In this document: positions 38,332 to 51,890 of the stretch, piece by piece
How positions within the stretch are numbered: position 1 is the stretch's first letter
How the letters are laid out: every line of letters starts with the position of its first letter
Source of the DNA: Balaenoptera acutorostrata
Lineage: Eukaryota > Chordata > Mammalia > Artiodactyla > Balaenopteridae
Length of the DNA stretch: 64,000 nucleotides
NCBI RefSeq assembly: GCF_949987535.1
Contig: NC_080071.1
Location: forward strand, 21,413,032 to 21,477,031
Direction: 5' to 3'
Position numbers and translations under genes: made by a program
The notes under the pieces: model-generated
What the model saw: the letters and a program-made list of their open reading frames with translations, nothing else
What the model was told of the DNA's origin: nothing
Databases searched by the model: none

Positions 38332-38354
38332 CAAAAAAAAAAAAAAAAAAAAAA
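38332..38354. repeat. Poly(A) tract (about 23 A)
   Basis: Long uninterrupted A run after gaatttaac. No retroelement body is recognised to its left, so it may be a simple expansion or the tail of an unrecognised insert. Confidence 0.85.
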
Positions 38355-38639
38355 GTGGCCTCATAGAACAGGAGCAGATACAGGATTCCTTTGCCTGGGT
38401 TTTCCCTTGCCCCTCCACTGATGCTGATGACACTCTGTATAGGTAGGATCTTTCAAGAGTTGGAAAAGAAGCTAAAGACTTGGTGAACTACTACTCTTTA
38501 TACTAGAACCTATATCAGAATTTCAGAAGAACCCACTACTCCAGTGAGAGAAGATAAATAATAACACAGGAAACACTGGCTACCAATCCTAAAATTTTAA
38601 GTCATTCCTATTTACTGAATTCTTTAGTCCCAGTTGCAG

Positions 38640-38760
38640 CCGTATTTTTAAAACTGTGGGTCATAACCCATCAAAGGGTCATGAAATCCACATAGTAGGG
38701 TCATAAAAAATGAAATATTCTGGGTTGCTGTCAAAGAAGCTTGAAAAACGCTGATCTATG
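38640..38760. repeat. Possible old DNA-transposon fragment
   Basis: aaactgtgggtcataaccca, agggtcatgaaatccacata, gggtcataaaaaatgaaat and gcttgaaaaacgctgatct resemble a widespread hAT-like repeat. Weak. Confidence 0.4.
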
Positions 38761-39130
38761 TGGCTTCCCAGTAATGTACAGTTTTTACAGGCAAACACAG
38801 AAGGATTTTACAATCCCTAGTCATACTAAATGCTATACTGGAATGATTACCACTATATATATACTCTTGTGTGTGTTTGTGTGTATACTACTACACTAGC
38901 AGAATTCATGCTTTGTGTAAACAGTCCATTAAAGTGAGAGTGGTTATACAAAATTCTTAGAATTCCTTTAGGACCCAGGGACCTATACTGTTAATTTTCC
39001 AGCCTATGACAAAGAAATATGGGGCATTATATTTGCTGGGCACCTGGGATGCCACCTAAATACTAGTCTTCTACTCTGCACACTCAGCTAATTAAGGATA
39101 GATCAAAGTTCTTTCACCCAGATGCTATAA

Positions 39131-39214
39131 GTGACATCAATTATACAAAGTTTAACCATTTATGAAAACATTCTATGTTCAACCTTTCAGACAACACTTA
39201 TTAAACCATGAAGG
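39131..39214. repeat. Local direct duplication, copy B (partner 38140-38223)
   Basis: Second copy of the 84-bp segment. It continues into atgctaggtgtttgggata, an old-repeat-like sequence, whereas copy A continues into different sequence. Confidence 0.9.
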
Positions 39215-41299
39215 ATGCTAGGTGTTTGGGATATAACAAATAAGTCAATTAGGTTAAGTAGTCTACTTCAAGGTTTTATAGTCTAATAGGTTGAAGCAAT
39301 GGTGGAAATCTAATCAAGGCTAAGTTAAACAGATTCTTACTTGCAAGAAATTGAGCTATGTGACTGTCTCAGTGATACCAGGTATTGAAAGATGGTATAG
39401 ACTTAGGAGTTGGGGTAGTCTTTTGGGGGGCCATATGTGTAGATGAGCAAACAGTCAAGTAGGAAAATAAGTCAGATATGCAGTGGAAAGATATCACATT
39501 TATTCTTTATTTTGTTAACGATTAGGTATATCTATATTAAAAGCTACACATTTTCTCATATCCAGGAAAATAAAAAAACATTTAGTATGAAAAAGTAAAA
39601 TACTTCTGAAAATAAACTGCCATCCTAGAATCCAATTCTAAGTACAGATTTATAATTGTTTTATTATATACAGGATATTTATATACTTTTAATTATTCTC
39701 TAAGGATTACATTTATGGTTCATCTATACTTGTAAATTTTAATATCTACAGAGACCACATGGCAGTATCTCATATTACAGTAAAGTAGGAGAAAGAGATG
39801 AGTATCCAAAACTATATATAAATTTTAATCAAAGAAGAAATACATTTAAAAAATTAATACTACTGAAGTTAAAGACAATGAGAAATTTGAGAATTCTAGT
39901 AAAATTTCAAGGAAAAATTATTTTACATGAAGGATTCATTCTCTCTCTGCCTCTTATAGCCGGTCTATTGCTAATTCATTTAACAACTATTATTGATCAT
40001 CTACTACAAAATTATATAATGGCTTAGTTGCTAGAATATAAAGATGAATGTCATAATCTTTCCCTTATAAAAGTTCATCATCAAATAATTTTCATTTCAC
40101 ACTGTTCTCACCATAATTAAATCCAAATCTAAATTACTACAAATTAAAAAAAATTTTTCTAGTAAAGAGAAATGTATGTGCTAACTTTACAAAATTCAGA
40201 AAATATGTTAAAAATACAGGAAGAAAAATTTTTAAATCCACCTCCTCACATACCACATAAAAGTGGGAAAGAAGAGCTAGGGTGATGAGAGGGGTGGGCA
40301 GGCAGGGTGGGAGTGCAAAAGCTTAAGATTTGGGGGAAATACAACATCACTGATAGACTAGACAACAAGGAAGAAAAAAAGATCTCAGCCTTGAAGTAAT
40401 TTTTATATGATGACAGTTTCCCTGAAAGCAAAATTCTACCCTTCACCCACATCCAGGATGTAGGAGGTCTATGCCTCACTGAGATTTCCCTGTGCGTCAC
40501 TCATGCTTCCTCTTATACAGACCATCTAATGTACCAGACAGGACTTCTTGCTATTGAGGTAATCCTTGACCCTCAACAATGGGTCATATGACCCCACTCC
40601 TGTGGTCAAAGCTGTCTGAACCAGACATTACCCAAGGAGATAACAGCTGACCGGAAATCTATGACATGTGTTAGCTGCCTCTGAAAGATGCTATGATCTA
40701 ATCAGACTCTCCCTGACACATGTCTTAACTAATAGGAGGGGAAGTTGTTGTTGAGTAGGAGATCATAAAGGCTATGGGCCTAAAGATATACAAGCTAAAG
40801 AAAAGTGGGTTGGGAAAAATGTTGAAAGAATACATGTACAGAGAGGTGAGTGGTCCTGAGAGAGAGGAGATAAGAGTACCGCCAATCTCAGGTTCTTTTC
40901 CTTAGACTGCCTTTTTGATTTTTCTATATTCCCTGAGACTTCTCTGTAGCCTTCCAAGTACCTATCCTTTTAATTGAGTTTTAGTGGGTTACTGTTATTT
41001 GCAACTGAGACTGGTAGAAAACTTCCTAACAACAAATGTCATGTTTAGTCTTCTTTTGTCATCTTTACTCATGCTATTTACCTATTCTGTTTTCCCTTTC
41101 AACAATCTAAATACTATATTCCTCCAAATATAGGCCCAAGAATCAGTTTATCCATAAAGCTGTATCTGACTAATCCTAGGCCACAACTTCCCATCTTTGA
41201 ACTATAGAGCATTTTAGCTTCTACACAGGAAGCTACTAATTACATGGACTGTATTTGTTTTATGAATTCACTGTATTATTCAACACATAGCCAGTATGT

Positions 41300-41400
41300 C
41301 TGCTGAGTCTTAGTTTCTGAATCAGTAAAACGGATTAATTACACCTCCTTCAAAGAGCAATTGTGAAGAGAATGCTTAGCACACTTCCTGCTAGGTATTT
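41300..41400 (-). repeat. MIR SINE fragment
   Basis: cttagtttctgaatcagtaa, aacggattaattacacctcc and gtgaagagaatgcttagcac, a reverse MIR with loss of both ends. Confidence 0.55.
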
Positions 41401-42489
41401 TGTTCTTAAGTGTTTGGCCAAAATTCAGAAGCAAATATCTTTATTTTCTTCAAACTAAATATACAAGAGTGAGAAAATAGCTCATTAAAAGTCAATACTA
41501 TTTCTTTCATAAATTCAGTGTGAGCAAAAAGAAGTTAAAAATGTCAAGAGCATTTTCATTTCCAAGCGATTTCTTTCACAGGTAAACCTGAATAGATGAT
41601 CAAGAAGTATATTAGAGTATCCCCTGTCAATCTGCCTCTCAAAAGAGTGTTATCATTACTTTAGCTTTAGATAATACTAAAATTTAAAGTTTTGTTTTTA
41701 GATACCAGCAACACTTTCAGTTTAGTTTTTAGATAAGCAAAATAGTAAAACTGCTTTTTCCTGAGAAGATAATGCATAATTTTATAACTTTCATTATTCA
41801 GAAAATTAATTTTGTTCAGACTATAACTCTTTTTTTTTAGTAATTTAAAGACCAAGATTTCTCCTTTATGACTTCAGTAATTTCTAAAAATTCACAAATA
41901 GTTACAATAATTCCCTACACCATCTCTTATCTATAAAACTAAGTCAAATTATGCACTAACATCCTTTCAAATATGCCTCTTCCATTTTCCTCTTAATTTT
42001 TTATTATTTTCTGAACTGCATATAGATTGTCCATTTCTTATTGTACTGACAGGCCAAAATATTAATATAATAATACTCCTAACTTTTCATTTGGAAGATT
42101 CAAGACCCTTCAAAACATTGCTCAGAGAGAATTTAACTGCCTACTTTCATAATACAAGGCTCTAAGTATACATCCCAAATGTGTCTTAACATGACCTGCA
42201 CTAAATACATGAAAACATCATTTAACTGTTAAATATAGTGACATAATAAATACAACTATAAGCCAATTTTTTAGTATTTCTACAAAGTAAAACAAAGTAC
42301 CAACCCAATAATAAGATCATTCTAAAAACAAGCATTAAAGTGATAAAAAAATTTAAGTATCCTTTATAAATAGCTTACTGATTACTAAAATAAATGTAGT
42401 ATAATGATAGAACCACATATATCTATTGAAACTACAAAACTGTCTGTACTTTAAATGCTCATCTGAATATTCCACTTCAAATGTTCAAA

Positions 42490-43070
42490 AGTTAAGAATA
42501 TTTGGGTTCCTCAAAAGGCTAAACATAGAGTTACCAGATGACCCAGCAATCCTTTTCCTAATTATATACCCAAGAGAAATTAAAACATATGTCCACACAA
42601 AAACTTGTATACAAATGTGGAAATAATCCAAATGACTATAAACTGATAAATAGATAAATAAAATGTGCTATATCTATACAATGAAATATTATTCAGTAAT
42701 AAAAAGAATGAAATATTGATACATGCTTCAACATGGAAGAACCTTGAAAATGTTATACTAAGTGAAATAAGCCAGTCATAAAGGACCACATGTTGCATAA
42801 TTCCATTTATATGAAATGCCCTTAAAGGGCAAATCTATAAAGACACAAAGTAGATTAGTAGTTGCCTTGGGCCATGGGACTGTTGAGGAAAAATGGGAGA
42901 AGACTACTAATGGGAACTGGGTTTCTTTTTGGGAATGATGAAAATGCTTTAGTTGACTATGATAATGGTTGCACAACTCTGTGAATACACTAAAAACTGA
43001 ATTACATACTTTAAATGGGTGAATTGTATGGTATGCGAATTATATGTCCATAAAGCTGTTAAAAAAAAGA
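42490..43070 (+). repeat. Old L1 3' end
   Basis: gggttcctcaaaaggctaaa, gatgacccagcaatcctttt, gaaatattattcagtaataa, atactaagtgaaataagcca, tgggaatgatgaaaatgctt and ggtgaattgtatggtatgcg, ending in an A-run, give the L1 ORF2 C-terminus and 3' UTR in order. Confidence 0.8.
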
Positions 43071-43254
43071 ACATTTGGATCTCATGTTGATAAAATGCTA
43101 TTTGACTTAATGCATTCTCTATTGAAATTTTAAAATCAGTATTCTCAATTCTAGCCTCCATATTCAAAACTAAATGTAGAATGTCCCTAGTATGACCTTT
43201 CATGTTTTACTTATCAAATTCAGGCACTCATCCATTTAGTTAATTTTATATCAC

Positions 43255-43382
43255 TCTCCCTCTCTCCCTTCTACCTCCCTCCCTCCCTCCCTCCTCTCTC
43301 TCTCTCTCTCTCCCTCTCTATAGAGATAGAAACAGAGACAGAGATAGAGACAGAGACAGAGATAGAGATAGATACAGAAATA
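43255..43382. repeat. Compound pyrimidine/purine microsatellite
   Basis: A (CCCT)n/(CT)n tract at about 43255-43320 switches at ctctatagag directly into a (GAGACA)n/(GAGATA)n purine tract up to about 43382. The two halves are partly self-complementary. Confidence 0.9.
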
Positions 43383-43569
43383 ATTTTTTAACTTGGTAAA
43401 GTTATATTAATTCAGTTTGGGAACTAACAGGTTTATCCAACATATAAGCTCATATATAAGCTCCTAAGTACTTACCAGACTTGTTCCACAACTTCATTCC
43501 AATAGTCACATGACTAGCTAGATTTTTATAATAGAGGGATTTAACAGAGATAAATAAGCCTGAGATTCT

Positions 43570-44320
43570 AAACCACAGATTATTCACTCTCTTCTGCTGA
43601 CTCTGATTCCTAAATATCTTCTCTCTATTCCCACCATCATCTTAGTATAATCCTAAATCAGTTCTTACTGGAAATACTGCACAAGCCTTCTAAGAGGTTC
43701 CTCTGCTTCTCTTCTCCAATCCTTCATGCAGACACAGTAATCCTATTTATTTTAATAGTAATCTTTTTAATATAAAAATCTGATCCTGCCACTCTACCAC
43801 TTAAAAAAATCTTTCATTATCTCTACATCAAATACACGATAAAATCCCAGGTCCTCTGTTTAGCATAAAAAGCTCTTCTTAATGAGGTCTGTGACTTCAT
43901 CTTTGGTCTCACTCTCTTCTCATACGCTAAGTAACTAAACTTCTCGCCATTTCCCCAAATATAATATGGTCTCCCATGCATCCATGCCATGTATTTGGTA
44001 CATGGTGTTCACTTCCCTCAAATGTCCTTCCCTTATTCCCTGTTAAACTCCTATACGTATTCTAGGTTTCATCTCATGTTATTACCTACTCTGGGGAACC
44101 ATTCTAATTCACTGAGTAAGTCTTAGGTACTCCTTTCTTGTTGCTCTCATATATTCCCTAATTAAAGCACTTACAACACTGTACAGCAATTTTCTGTTTC
44201 GATATCTGACTTCCTACCACACTGTGAGATCCTTGAGAAGCAGGGACTACTGCTTATCACCTTTACAGCCTTAAACCTAGAATGTAAGACCTCAATAAAA
44301 GGCTTTGAATGAAAATGTAT
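43570..44320 (+). repeat. L2 LINE 3' region
   Basis: ctgatcctgccactctacca, atctttcattatctctacat, aaatgtccttcccttattcc, ctcctatacgtattctaggt, agcacttacaacactgtaca and gagatccttgagaagcaggg follow L2 3' order. Confidence 0.7.
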
Positions 44321-45309
44321 AATAATCATTAAAATTTATATGGAACTTGATAATTTACCAAAAAAAGTATGTGCATATATTCTCACTTTACCCTAAGGAC
44401 AAACCTTGAAGTAGGTAGATCTGGCATTGTTACTTCAATTTTAAAGATGAGGAATTCTGACTTAATATCTATCATCAATTGCCAGTCAGTTAAAAAAAAT
44501 GAGAAATTTAAGATTGCGAAAAGTCTCTCCTTACTTCTTATAAATTGTTTATGTAGGAATAACTTTAAAGTAAGTTTTCTTAAATATACTTGTCAATAAC
44601 TATACAAACTGCTTATAAATTTTCAGTTTCTGAAGTAGAAAAATGTTGACCAACGAGGCCTACACATTTCCTTTAATCTATCACTCCAAAGTCCACAACA
44701 AATATTAAGGACCTGTAAGAGGGACAGACATATACTTGTCAATCATGATCCTAATTTTGAACCCACTCTCCTGTTTCTACTTGATTCTACTCTAGTGCTG
44801 TCACTACTATCAACTTTTCATTCTTCCTCATTTTTCTGATTTGATGGTTTCATTTACTGTGTAAGACCTTGGCTTCCCTTGAAAACTATTTTGATACCCT
44901 ATACTAACTCCAATGTTTCCCGCTGCTTTGTTGGACACCTCCCATAACCTTGTTAAAGTTAATACAAAGTAGTCTTTATCTTGCATTCCAAGTCTTTTAT
45001 CACTTAACCTAATCCCACTACCATAATAGTAGAAAAATTTACTCATTCTTATTTTCAAGCAGTACCCGCTCTGTTTTAAGTATAAATATTAACTTATCCT
45101 TTTTGGTCTTCTGTAATTTTGTACTTAGGAGCAACACATTTTATCATTGTTTATGTTTTCTTATCTAAAATATCAATTTTTAGGTGATTATAGATCTTCT
45201 AAATAAATAGCAGAAAGGTTTAACAATAACATATTTAATAACTAACCTCACCTCATCCTCATATCCCCAAATAAGAGTAAAATAACAAGGAAGAAAAGAG
45301 CATAGGGAA

Positions 45310-45397
45310 TAAGGACGCCTGAATTCCATTTGCAGCTATGATACTAATCATAGCATGTGACACTGGGCAATTTAACATCTCTAGTTTTCCCATATGC
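45310..45397 (-). repeat. MIR SINE fragment
   Basis: cctgaattccatttgcagct, gtgacactgggcaatttaac, ctagttttcccatatgc: reverse MIR, truncated. Confidence 0.55.
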
Positions 45398-45474
45398 TTG
45401 GGACTTTACTTTTTTAAATACACCAGTAATGCTCCTTTTTTTTTTTTTTTTTCTTTTTTCTTTTAACCTTCTCC

Positions 45475-45765
45475 TGAAAGTTTAGTTCAGAATGTTCAAA
45501 TGTCCTGTCACGTTGCCTTCTCCATGAGGCCTTTCCTGGCCATATTATTTAAAAATCAGCACTACATCACCAGCACCATTTCTCCTTAGCACTTACTACC
45601 ATCTAAAATATTTCATTTATTTTTCTTATTTGTCTGACTCCCTCACAAGACTATTGACTAATATATCCATTTTGTTCACTACTGTATCTTTACAAGCCTA
45701 GAATAGTCCTGGCACACAGAATGTGTTCAAAGAATATTTGTTGAATAAATAGCTGAAGACCTCTT
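45475..45765 (+). repeat. L2 LINE 3' end
   Basis: ttgccttctccatgaggcct, ttagcacttactaccatcta, tatttgtctgactccctcac and tgtgttcaaagaatatttgttgaat-type ending follow the L2 3' terminus. Confidence 0.75.
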
Positions 45766-46846
45766 TAATTCCAAAAATTCATTCACCTAAAAAAGTAAAT
45801 CAGAAAGTCTCTTCAAAAAGTTTCCACAAACTGGTCAAGTAAGTTGAATACAATAAATGTCTATACTTTGTTTTAACTTTGTCTAAATATATAAATATAC
45901 TATAAATGTGATAATTAAAGGAAAAGCATCACTCTTGATTAGTAATTTACCCTACCTATCATTCAAGAAACCCGACTTGTAAAGCACACAGTACAGAGTG
46001 TCTTCTGTTGGCACCTAGTCCTCATTTCTGAATTTTAATAAACTGTTGAAACCCAAAGAAAAAAAAATGTAACTTGCCATTCATGTGACCTATTTGTGCC
46101 AATAAACTCTTTTCCATAGTTATATCAAACTTCTAAATTCACTAAGGTAAGGAGTTAGGGTTTACTAGTTCATTTTTGTTAGCTAATTTTACTTTACTTA
46201 AAACATAGCAACACCCTGGGGTCAGGTGAGTCACATTTGTTTTATGAATCTCACTGAACATCTCTCTCTTAAGACGTATATCAGAGTCCCATAGAGGATA
46301 GATAAATGAGATTCCACTCAGCTTACACAATAAGATACTTTTTCATATAAATATAAAATACTATATACAAATACATAAAAGTACAGGTCTAGAATATTCC
46401 TCTAACAAAGTTTCACATAAATTTGTTTGGGTCTACTCTTCAATCTTATATAAAGGTTATATTTTAAACAAAGACACAGACAGCAAATACGTTTCAAAAT
46501 CTGCCTTAGTAAACAGAACTTGATTTACAAAGCTACATGTTTATTATATAAACACTATCAATTTATTTTAAATCTTGATGAACAGGAGGAGTAACATTAT
46601 GAAAATGATTTACAAAATATCCACAGATAAAAGTAATAAGCCACTACAAATGAAGGGATTCATCTTAGAGAAAATTTGACCAATTAAAAAAATCTTAATT
46701 TAGAATCTAGTGAAACAAAGGAGTGTATGATTTATTTCACAGTAGAAGAGAATTTGGCATAGTGCCTTCAACTACTAGGTTTTCAAATATTTACTGTTAA
46801 ATGAATTTTTTACTACAAAAAGTTTTACCCTAGACTTTCTTTAATG

Positions 46847-47034
46847 CAATGATTCTCAATCCTGGCTATATATTAGAATCACCTGGGGATTCTTAAAAAT
46901 ATTTATGTACATGCAGAGCCCAATTCCAGACCAATTATATCAGAATCTCTGGGGACGGGGGCTATGCTATGCATTAATAATTTTAGAAAGCTCTCTAGGA
47001 GATTTTAATGGGCAAGGAGGGTTGAGAATCATTG
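46847..47034 (+). mobile_element. MER5A (hAT-Charlie) with intact terminal inverted repeats
   Basis: The left end caatgattctcaa and right end ttgagaatcattg are perfect inverted repeats. Between them lie attagaatcacctggggatt, agacc...tatcagaatctctggg and ggagattttaatggg, the MER5A body. Length 188 bp is that of a complete element. No exact 8-bp target duplication survives. Confidence 0.85.
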
Positions 47035-49947
47035 CCACAGTGCTTTACAAAGCTTCAGTTCAACATTACTAGATAATATCAATTTGGGGGTTCAAATGAA
47101 AATAACAATCAACTAGTGTTGACTGCACTGTTGGCCTGGTAGATAATATTACTAATATTAAGGATGCTATAAGTCTGACTAAAATGGAAAGAAAAAAAGA
47201 AAAAGATCTGCTAAATGAGGTGGTGAGAGGGATTAAGATGAGTACCAGAAGAGTAGGAAAAATATACAGACAGCCTGGAAAAGAAGAGCACCATGAGAAA
47301 ATGGGAAAAAAATAGAAATAATCATCATCTTAAAGTCCAAAAGCCAAGTGGGAAAATAAAAACAGAATAATTCATACAGTAAATAATTGTATACAGCAAA
47401 TAATTCATAACAGCAAATACATGTAAAGGGAGCTTCTATAATTGGCTTTACTGTTACACAAAGGTTCTAAATAGGTATATATGCATAAGCTAACTGAATA
47501 TTACAGACTGTCTACCCTGTATCCAGGTGAGCATTCAGAGTGATTGGTAACAAGGGCAGCTATGAGAACTTCCAGCCATCTTCCTGTCATAGTAAGGACA
47601 GAGAAATCCGAACCAAGGATCTCTCCTTCCACTTCTTCTCAAAGAACTCTCATAGGCGCTGGCTGGTACGTCCTATAAGTAGATTATTTAAACTGAGTTT
47701 TACATATACACTAGGCATACTGAAAGGAAGTAGGGAAACGGGACCGCCACTCCTCTGAAAAAGTTTCTACAAGGACAAGTGACTATCTGGGTAAGGCTCT
47801 AATGTTACCCACAAATCCCTTACCAGGTAGCCCTTACCATGGTCTATCACTTTTTCAGGCTCCACCTCACCCACACACAGAGGGAGCCAGGATGATGGGA
47901 GGGTAACTGGACCTAGCAATGGAACCTATTGTCCCAGATATTCAAGAGATTTGAATTGCAATTTGCCATATTATACTAAGATAACTGAATATCCATAAAG
48001 TTCAGTTTCAATATCATGTCTATGGAATGATTAATGAAATAAACAGATTAGAACAAACCAATCTTCTTAGGCTATAAAGATTTTAGAAAAGCTTCCAGAG
48101 AGGGAAGATAGATACAGACTTCTATAAGCTGTTTATTAGGTGGAGGAATATCTCCCAGTACTTAGGTAGTAATTCCACAAAGAACCAGATAGGCCTGTTT
48201 CAGGAAACACCCCAACCTTCAGAAAGGATACTATTAATACTTAGGCTACAGTTTAGAAAACAGGATCTGCCTTTTACAAATTATATATTTATTATAATAC
48301 AGGGCCAGCAAGGGAAACATCATTAGCACCAATGTCCTGTTCTCCACTTCCCAATTTTTGAGATCCTAAAAACTTTCCTTTTGGAGTTAGAGATGAATAA
48401 CTGAGAGTACTGAGTCCATTTCCAGCCTCCGTAAGTTGTGTCCCAGGATGTGAGGAGGTTAAGAAAAAGCAAAGGGAAAGAATGAGGTAAGTAAAAGAAT
48501 CTTAACAATATAAAATATCCAAAGAGGTTAAAGAGTCCAAAAATTGGCACTATTAGTAGGACTGATAAGTAATCCATCACTCACAAACAAACCCTTTGTT
48601 CAATATCAAATATGATACTTTACAGGATAAGCCAACAGAGAAGTCATGGTATTCCTAATAAAGTATCTAAGCTATGGTAATGAAAAATCATAGATTCCTG
48701 GGGTCCCCAATTAAGTTTTGGAATTATAAGAAAAGAGAGCTTTCTGGCAGATGCTAGATGGCCATCAAAGAAAAGCTGGATGGCAGCAAGGAGACCTCAA
48801 TGTTCCTGAGGACAAAAAATTGAGGTTTTCTTCTAAAATGTAGCCTGATATACTGAAGAGAAGCCCAAAACCTTGAGAAATCTGCCAAGAACTCTAGAAA
48901 AAGTTTATTAGGCTGACTCAGTAATAAAATTCAGAATTCAAATCACTACAATAGAGTAACGAGATAATAGGAATTCTGGCCAATCTTGGAAGAAGGAAGA
49001 TAAAAAGGGGGATCTGGGAAGAGGAACAGGCAAACAAAGACACTCCCCAGCTGTTGACTCATCCACATTTGGTGTTACACTGGAAAAGGCCAGTGTTTGC
49101 GTAGTAGGCAAGGGCCACAAACATACCTTGAACACCATTCCATCCAGTCTGATAGGTTTACGGGTGACAAGGTCTGGGGTAGCATCCTGGAAAAACTGAT
49201 AGGTGTGGAAGACTCGGAGAATATGTCAGAGACAAACAAAGACACTAACTCTAACCATACTTCCTTAGAGGACCTTGGAAAGCTTTCAAAGTGAATGGAA
49301 ACATTACTTGTACCAGTAAAGGGTAGGATTCTTCAAATTGGAATATTAACCTCCAAGTCTATTTGGACAGTTTTTCCTTTTGTTTTTTGTATGTAAAAAG
49401 TGTGGAAGCACTAGACTCTAGAATATAACCTCTCAAGAAATGGCAATAAAGAAATTATATCTAGAAAGAAAATTAATTCCAAGTATTAGCTGAAAACTAA
49501 GACTTGGAAAGGTATTCTTCCTAGAAAAAAAGCAGTGGTATCTCTAAAAAAATTTCATTTGAATTTCACATAAACTAGTTCCAGAAAGTTCTAAGGCATT
49601 AAGTCTATTTGAGTGTGTGTCTACATGTTCATCAGGGATTAATTTGATTTTGGAAAATTAGATGTGTTTTTCAATCAGTGCACTAAGATACTGGGAATAA
49701 AATTAGGTCTAGGATTCATTTGATGCTTCTGACCACATGACCAGTAATCTTTTAAAACTGAATGATAAAAGAATAATTAAAAGAACAAAAATGAGAAGGG
49801 ACAAAGTAGATAACAGTTAGTTATACTAAAGGTACAGATACTTTCAAAAAGAAGAAACTTAAAAGTTTGAAAAAGTGAGGTTCAAAAGGGACCATATTGT
49901 TTCTAACTGGAAGTAGAGATATTTTGAAATAGAAGTAATAGCAAGAT

Positions 49948-50116
49948 GGGATTTCCCTGGTGGTCCAGTGGCTAAGACTCCACGCTCCCAATGCAGGGGG
50001 CCTGGGTTTGATCTCTGGTCAGGGAACTAGATCCTGCATGCTGCAACTAAAAGATCCCGCATGCCGCAACTAAGACCCGATGCACCCAAGTAAATAAATA
50101 AATATTAAAAAAAAAA
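49948..50116 (+). mobile_element. CHR-type SINE, short-body subfamily
   Basis: ggatttccctggtggtccag, cctgggtttgatctctgg, gatcccgcatgccgcaacta and a tail (AATA)nA12. A perfect 17-bp target-site duplication agaagtaatagcaagat at 49931-49947 and 50117-50133. Same subfamily as 10974-11157. Confidence 0.95.
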
Positions 50117-50249
50117 AGAAGTAATAGCAAGATAATTTGATTTCTACTATGGAATATTACACAGCCTAATAAATACTCCTATCACCAGGGTGCAGCAAGT
50201 ATCTTGAAAAGAAAGCTGACTTCAGTGGTCTTTTTTTACCCTCTTTTAA

Positions 50250-51883
50250 TTTCTTTTTTTTTTAAATTTATCTTACTGTTGTAAGAACACTCAATATGAA
50301 ATCTACCCTCTTAACAAATTTTTAAGTGTACAATACACTACTGTTGACTGTACGTACAATGCTGCACAACAGATCTCTAGAGCTTACTCACCTTCTTAAC
50401 TGAAACTTTGTGCCCACTGTCTAGTAACCCCCCATTTCTCCTTCCCCCCAGTCCCTGGCAACAACCATCCCACTCTTTGATTCTAATAAATGTGACTATT
50501 TTAGATATTTTATATAAGTGGAATCATGCAGGATTTGTCTTCCTGTGACTGGCTTATTCCACTTAGCATAATGTCCTCAAGGTTCATCCATGTTGTTGCA
50601 TATTGCAGATTTTCCTTCTTTTTTAAGGTCAAATAGTTATTTCACTGTATTCATATAACTACATTTTATTTATCTATTCATCTGTTGATGGACAGTTAGG
50701 TGGTTTCTACATCTTGGCCACTGTGAACAGTGCTGTAATGAATATAGGAGCAGTAATATGTCTTTAAAATTGTGAGTTGAATTCTTTTGGATAAATACCC
50801 AGAAGTGGGTTTGCTGGATCATATGCTAATTCTATTTTTAATTTCTTGAGGAACCTCTATACTATTTTCCTAAGTGACTGCACCATTCTACATTCCCACA
50901 GTGTGCGGGGTTCCAATTTCTCCACATCCTAGCCAATACTCACTGTTTTTTGATTTTTGATAATAGCCACCCTGAAAGGTATGAGGTAATATCTCATTGT
51001 GGATTTGATCTGCATTTCTCTGATAATTAGTGACATTGAGCATTTTTTCATACCTGTTGGCCATTTGTATGTCTTTTTTGGAGTAATGTCTGCTCAAGTT
51101 GTTAGCCCATTTTCAAAATCAGACTATTAGTTTTTTACTATCGAACTGTAAGAGTTCTCATATGTTTTGGAGATAAACACTTTATCAGATATGTAGTTTG
51201 CAAATATTTTTTCCCATTCCATAGATTGCCTTTTCTCTCTGACAACTGTTTCCTTTGCTATGCAGAAGCTTTTTAGTTTGATGCAGTCTCCGTCATTTAT
51301 TTTTGTTTTTGTTGCCAATGCTTTTGGTGTCATATCCATGATACCTTTGCCACGATCAATCTCATGAAGCTTTTCCCCTGAGTTTTCTTCTAGGAATTTT
51401 ACAGCTTCAGATCTTACATTGAAGTTTTTAATCCATTTTGAGTTGATTTTTGTGTATGGTGTAAGATAAGGGTCCAATTTCATTCTTTTGTATGTGGATA
51501 TGCAGTTTTCCCAACACCATTTGTTGGAAAAACTAGGCTTTCCTGATCACATATTCTTGGCACCCTTTTTGAAGATTAGTTGACTATATATTCATGGATT
51601 TATTTCTGGACCCTCTATTCTGTTCCTTTAGTCTATATGTTTGTCTTTATGCCAGTATTATACTGTTTTGACCACTGTAGCTTTGTAATATATTTTTATA
51701 TGAGGAAATGTGATGCCTCCAACTTTGTTCTTCTTTCTAAAGCTTGATTTGGCTATTTGTGATCTTTCATGGTTCTATATGAATTTTAGAATTGTTTTTT
51801 TCTATTTCTGTAAAAAATGCCATTGGGATTTTAATAGGAATTGCTTTCAGTCTGTAGGTCTCTTTATGTACTATGGACATTTT
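50250..51883 (-). mobile_element. Older L1 (ORF2 C-terminus and 3' UTR), 3' half of a split element
   Basis: The minus strand encodes a decayed ORF2 C-terminal stretch at 51127-51483 ([20 protein letters not shown], then [12 protein letters not shown]), followed by L1 3' UTR wording to 50250. It stops at gtactatggacatttt, and the sequence resumes at 57399 beyond the younger L1 (tatggacattttaacaatat), where the older L1 continues briefly to about 57440. Confidence 0.85.
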
Positions 51884-51890
51884 TTTTTTT

